This document shows, one piece after another, positions 61,476 through 64,000 of a DNA stretch of 64,000 nt. A program made the translations under genes and the position numbers. Origin of the DNA: Runella limosa DSM 17973. GTDB taxonomy: Bacteria; Bacteroidota; Bacteroidia; Cytophagales; Spirosomataceae. The DNA lies in assembly GCF_000482465.1 (NCBI RefSeq), contig NZ_KI519422.1, positions 124,001 through 188,000 on the forward strand, given 5' to 3'. Below the pieces are notes generated by a model. It ran no database searches and was not told the origin of the DNA. It was given only the letters and a program-made list of their open reading frames with translations. Every line of letters starts with the position of its first letter. Position 1 is the first letter of the stretch.

Positions 61476-62677
61476 CGCCAGCCAAGGGGGGTAATAGGGG
61501 TGCGGGTAAAACTTGGTTGACAAATGGCCAACGGAATATCAGGACGCTCGTTTGAGAGTTCTTCGAGCGTAACGGGGCGGTTGTTGATAAAGCTATAAAG
61601 GCCATTTGGAAGCCCTCCTGTGGTATTTCGGCGGTCGAGCATTACGCGTACCTCGCTCACCGAAGAGGCCGAAAAATAGCCCAATACCAACTCATTGGCG
61701 TCTTTTATGTTTCGGATATTTCCTCGCAAAGGTGCAGGAGGCGTATCGGCCAAAGTACCTGTATTGATAGATTGGTCTTGGAGTAATTTTAGATAACGAT
61801 AAGTGTTGGGTGCCAAGGACATTTGCTGGAGACTTACCAAGCAAGGATTCGACTGCCGCAGGGGAATTTGGGCGGCAAGCCTGTTTTTTTGAGATTTCCC
61901 ATTGGTATAAACATCCGACAAAATGTTGATGTCCGAACTGTAAAAAATGTCCCAACAGCGCGTTCCGCAGTAATAATCAAATCGGTCGTTGACTTTTAAG
62001 GTCAGGTCTCGGTAGCAATCGCCTGTTTCTCCTTGTTCGGTTTCAAATAAATAATAGCGTCCTTGGGTGCACGTGGCACAAATGCGCTGGATTTCCCAGT
62101 TGACCCACCGCCAGCGGTAAAAATTCTTTTCGTTGGGGGCATCATCAAAATCGACATAAATATCGTTGCTCGAAACGGTTGTACTCGACCCTGCTGCATT
62201 GGGAATCCCTGTGAGGTTAAAATCCTCCGATACGTTTTTGATGGCTGGTACAGAATACATTGTTTCGACATCAGTTTCATATACTTTGCCGTTGGCCAAC
62301 TGAAACCGCAATTGGTACGTATTTCCTGCTTTTGCCCGAAAACCATTGGGACAATAGTAGTAACCCGCGAGCCGTTCTTCGAGCTGAATTTCGTCTTTTT
62401 GATTGATAATCAGCTTGACGAGGGCTTGCTGCTCAGGGAAATAAGACTGCCGCGCTGGATAGATTTTGGACGTGAAATCGGAGCTTTTGAACGAAGCATC
62501 TTTGGGCGTACTAAAAATAGAGATATATTGAGGCTCGTTTAAGTCTGTCAGTGTCCCATCTACCAGCAAGTATTCTTTGGAGGTGTAAATATCTGCATTG
62601 AAATCGTCCACGCAGCCGATGAGATAAACCAAGCTACACAAAACTCCCATCGCTATCAATAACCGTTGGCGTATCAT
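61472..62677 (-). CDS. DUF4249-family lipoprotein
   Basis: 401 residues with a lipoprotein signal (MIRQRLLIAMGVLCSLVYLI then GC, Cys22). DUF4249 pattern: NADIYTSKEYLLVDGTLTDL, LAGYYYCPNGFRAKAGNTYQ, YRWRWVNWEIQRICATCTQG and a Cys-containing middle region. In Bacteroidota such proteins commonly occur beside TonB-dependent receptors and probably form part of the outer-membrane import complex in place of SusD. It overlaps both neighbours by 4 nt (ATGA), supporting one operon. Confidence 0.9.
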   Translation of the reverse strand: MIRQRLLIAMGVLCSLVYLIGCVDDFNADIYTSKEYLLVDGTLTDLNEPQYISIFSTPKDASFKSSDFTSKIYPARQSYFPEQQALVKLIINQKDEIQLEERLAGYYYCPNGFRAKAGNTYQLRFQLANGKVYETDVETMYSVPAIKNVSEDFNLTGIPNAAGSSTTVSSNDIYVDFDDAPNEKNFYRWRWVNWEIQRICATCTQGRYYLFETEQGETGDCYRDLTLKVNDRFDYYCGTRCWDIFYSSDINILSDVYTNGKSQKNRLAAQIPLRQSNPCLVSLQQMSLAPNTYRYLKLLQDQSINTGTLADTPPAPLRGNIRNIKDANELVLGYFSASSVSEVRVMLDRRNTTGGLPNGLYSFINNRPVTLEELSNERPDIPLAICQPSFTRTPITPLGWR

Positions 62678-64000
62678 AGAATCATCATTTTTTTGGTGGT
62701 CACTTCCCCTTTTGTGTTTCTAAGCAGCACGGTAAAAATGCCCTTTTGAGGAGTCGAGGGGAGGCTATGGTGGGTTTGTTGGTATTGGGTCAAGTTACCG
62801 AGGGAGTGTTTGTAAACCAAGGTTCCCAGTATATCAATCACTTCAATGGTATAATCGTCGGTTGTAGGGGCGATGATTTGCAAGTTTACTGCGCCAAAGT
62901 CCTGGGCTGGATTGGGATAAACAACGAGGGCGTCTTTTGCTGATGGTACAACACTGGTGAGAATCCCCAAATCGGCACGAATGATTTGGACTGAGGCGGT
63001 CTTGTTACAATCCCAATCAAAGGGGATACTCAATTGAAAATTGGGTAAATCGTAATAGGCCGTTTTAGCTTTTAGGGGCGACTCCGTTAAAAAGCTAACG
63101 GGAATCGTTTGCCCATCGAGCAGCACCGCTTTAGGAATGCTGGTTACATTTTTTATTTCCAACAAAATATAACGACTCCCGAGCCCTTGGGCGTAGGTGT
63201 GCGTGCGGGTGAGTGTTACACCGATGGTGTCAGTCTTGGATTTTCCCGCCAGTTTGAGGAGTTCGTAATTTTGATTTGTAAGCGCGTTTGCATCCGTGCC
63301 CTTGTCGTGGAAAATGGTAAAATCGGAGTTAGGTACCGACACATCCTGAAAAAACTTGATGACTAAACTATCCGAAACGTAGGCATCGGTCGAAGACTTA
63401 GCACTGACGGCCATGGGGACAAAACCACCCGCAGGTACATACACGGGGATATTTTCGAGGGCTACATTTTCAAAAATATTACCTCCACCCTGATAAGATT
63501 TCTTTGACCAGAAATCAAACCATTTTCCATTGGGCAATTGCACTTTCCGAACGAGCATTCCGTGAATCATAACGGGAGCGACGAGTAGGTTTTTGCCAAA
63601 AAAGAACTGATCGTCGATGTTTGCTAGGCGGTTGGATGGTTCAAAGTAGTCCATTGAAAGGCACAAAGGCCGCCCCGTTGTGGTGGTGTGATAGGCAAGG
63701 CTGTAAATGTACGGAAGTAGCTGATAGCGAAGCTTTATCGCGGCGCGGGTGTTGTTGTAAAAAGGCTGCGTTAGGATGTATGGTTCGGTAACGTTTCGTT
63801 CACCATTGACGCGCATAATGGGCGAAAACGTCCCAAATTGTGTCCAACGCATGTCCATTTCTTCGTCTTTAGGCGCTTTGTCGGAGGGTGTCACATAACC
63901 CCCAATGTCGGAGTGCATATATGCTAAACCTGAGTAGCCCGCGTGAATCATCATCGGAATTTGGAGGGTAAGCCCTAGCCAATACCGAGCAACATTGCCA
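62674..64000 (-). CDS. GH31-family glycoside hydrolase with C-terminal sorting domain, partial
   Basis: The frame stays open to the right edge: codons before the annotated ATG at 63954 read YWLGLTLQIP, matching GH31 sequence, so the gene starts outside the window. Visible are the GH31 (alpha/beta)8 end (AYMHSDIGGYVTPSDKAPKD, RWTQFGTFSPIMRVNGE, LRYQLLPYIYSLAYHTTTTG) and beta-sandwich (LPNGKWFDFWSKKSYQGGGN, VPAGGFVPMA). The catalytic acid region lies beyond the edge. The last about 80 residues (VVYPNPAQDFGAVNLQI to TKKMMIL) form a type IX secretion sorting domain, so the enzyme is surface-exported. It probably hydrolyses alpha-glucosides or alpha-xylosides for the adjacent receptor. Confidence 0.9.
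   Translation of the reverse strand, partial: GNVARYWLGLTLQIPMMIHAGYSGLAYMHSDIGGYVTPSDKAPKDEEMDMRWTQFGTFSPIMRVNGERNVTEPYILTQPFYNNTRAAIKLRYQLLPYIYSLAYHTTTTGRPLCLSMDYFEPSNRLANIDDQFFFGKNLLVAPVMIHGMLVRKVQLPNGKWFDFWSKKSYQGGGNIFENVALENIPVYVPAGGFVPMAVSAKSSTDAYVSDSLVIKFFQDVSVPNSDFTIFHDKGTDANALTNQNYELLKLAGKSKTDTIGVTLTRTHTYAQGLGSRYILLEIKNVTSIPKAVLLDGQTIPVSFLTESPLKAKTAYYDLPNFQLSIPFDWDCNKTASVQIIRADLGILTSVVPSAKDALVVYPNPAQDFGAVNLQIIAPTTDDYTIEVIDILGTLVYKHSLGNLTQYQQTHHSLPSTPQKGIFTVLLRNTKGEVTTKKMMIL

Noticed and set aside
1-64000. tRNA, rRNA, tmRNA, prophage or integrase genes
   Set aside because: No gap is large enough and of suitable structure, no cloverleaf or CCA end was seen, and no phage or integrase protein was recognised.

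Overview
The window looks like chromosomal DNA from a free-living member of the Bacteroidota, most likely order Cytophagales (Runella- or Spirosoma-like). Several independent signs agree. Promoters have the phylum's TTTG (-33) / TAnnTTTG (-7) form, clearest upstream of dnaN, of the FAD oxidoreductase at 20038 and of the small membrane protein at 48478. Surface and periplasmic proteins are of Bacteroidota type: a TonB-dependent receptor with DUF4249, a GH31 enzyme with a C-terminal sorting domain, BatD, and LytS/LytTR pairs. Most starts lack a strong Shine-Dalgarno sequence. Genus assignment is inference.

Layout. 1-4.3 kb: a minus-strand housekeeping block (VTT/TVP38 membrane protein running off the left edge, dnaN, aroC, batD) and a small plus-strand conserved gene. 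4.4-13.8 kb: M3 peptidase, OmpR-type regulator, Uma2 protein, MBL hydrolase, YceI, a LytS/LytTR pair, hisF, a GNAT enzyme and a CAP-domain protein. 13.9-17.3 kb: gltX, a HisJ-type PHP phosphatase and an NMO-like flavoprotein. 17.4-30.4 kb: a PHP-GDPD fusion, RidA, DAO-type oxidoreductase, GNAT, TPR protein, RhlE-type helicase, purQ, a SdiA-regulated-type lipoprotein, a dihaem cytochrome c, GDP-fucose synthase, a second LytS/LytTR pair and a gamma-carbonic anhydrase. 30.5-43.9 kb: a 1546-residue repetitive Ycf48-like exported protein, a second Uma2 protein, oligopeptidase B, RecQ, DUF5990, and PadR with a MacB-type permease. 43.9-52.1 kb: a nucleotidyltransferase cassette flanked by 14-bp direct repeats, a GH106 rhamnosidase, ferritin, a small membrane protein with an XRE regulator, an M15 peptidase, DUF4846 and an MFS transporter. 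52.1-64 kb: a minus-strand glycan/surface operon (GH31, DUF4249, TonB-dependent receptor, VCBS/ASPIC-UnbV lipoprotein) joined by 1-4 nt overlaps, followed by a paralogous VCBS lipoprotein.

The most unusual signal is not one gene but a set of short palindromic or low-complexity elements of intergenic type that have entered coding sequence. A C/T-rich double hairpin lies in frame inside hisF and adds about 20 residues directly after catalytic Asp130. A perfect 31-bp palindrome lies inside the GH106 gene. A tract with two exact 18-bp repeats adds about 35 residues to one VCBS lipoprotein, which its neighbouring paralogue lacks. Related palindromes form the stop-codon ends of three other genes. 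No tRNA, rRNA, CRISPR array, transposase or prophage gene was seen.
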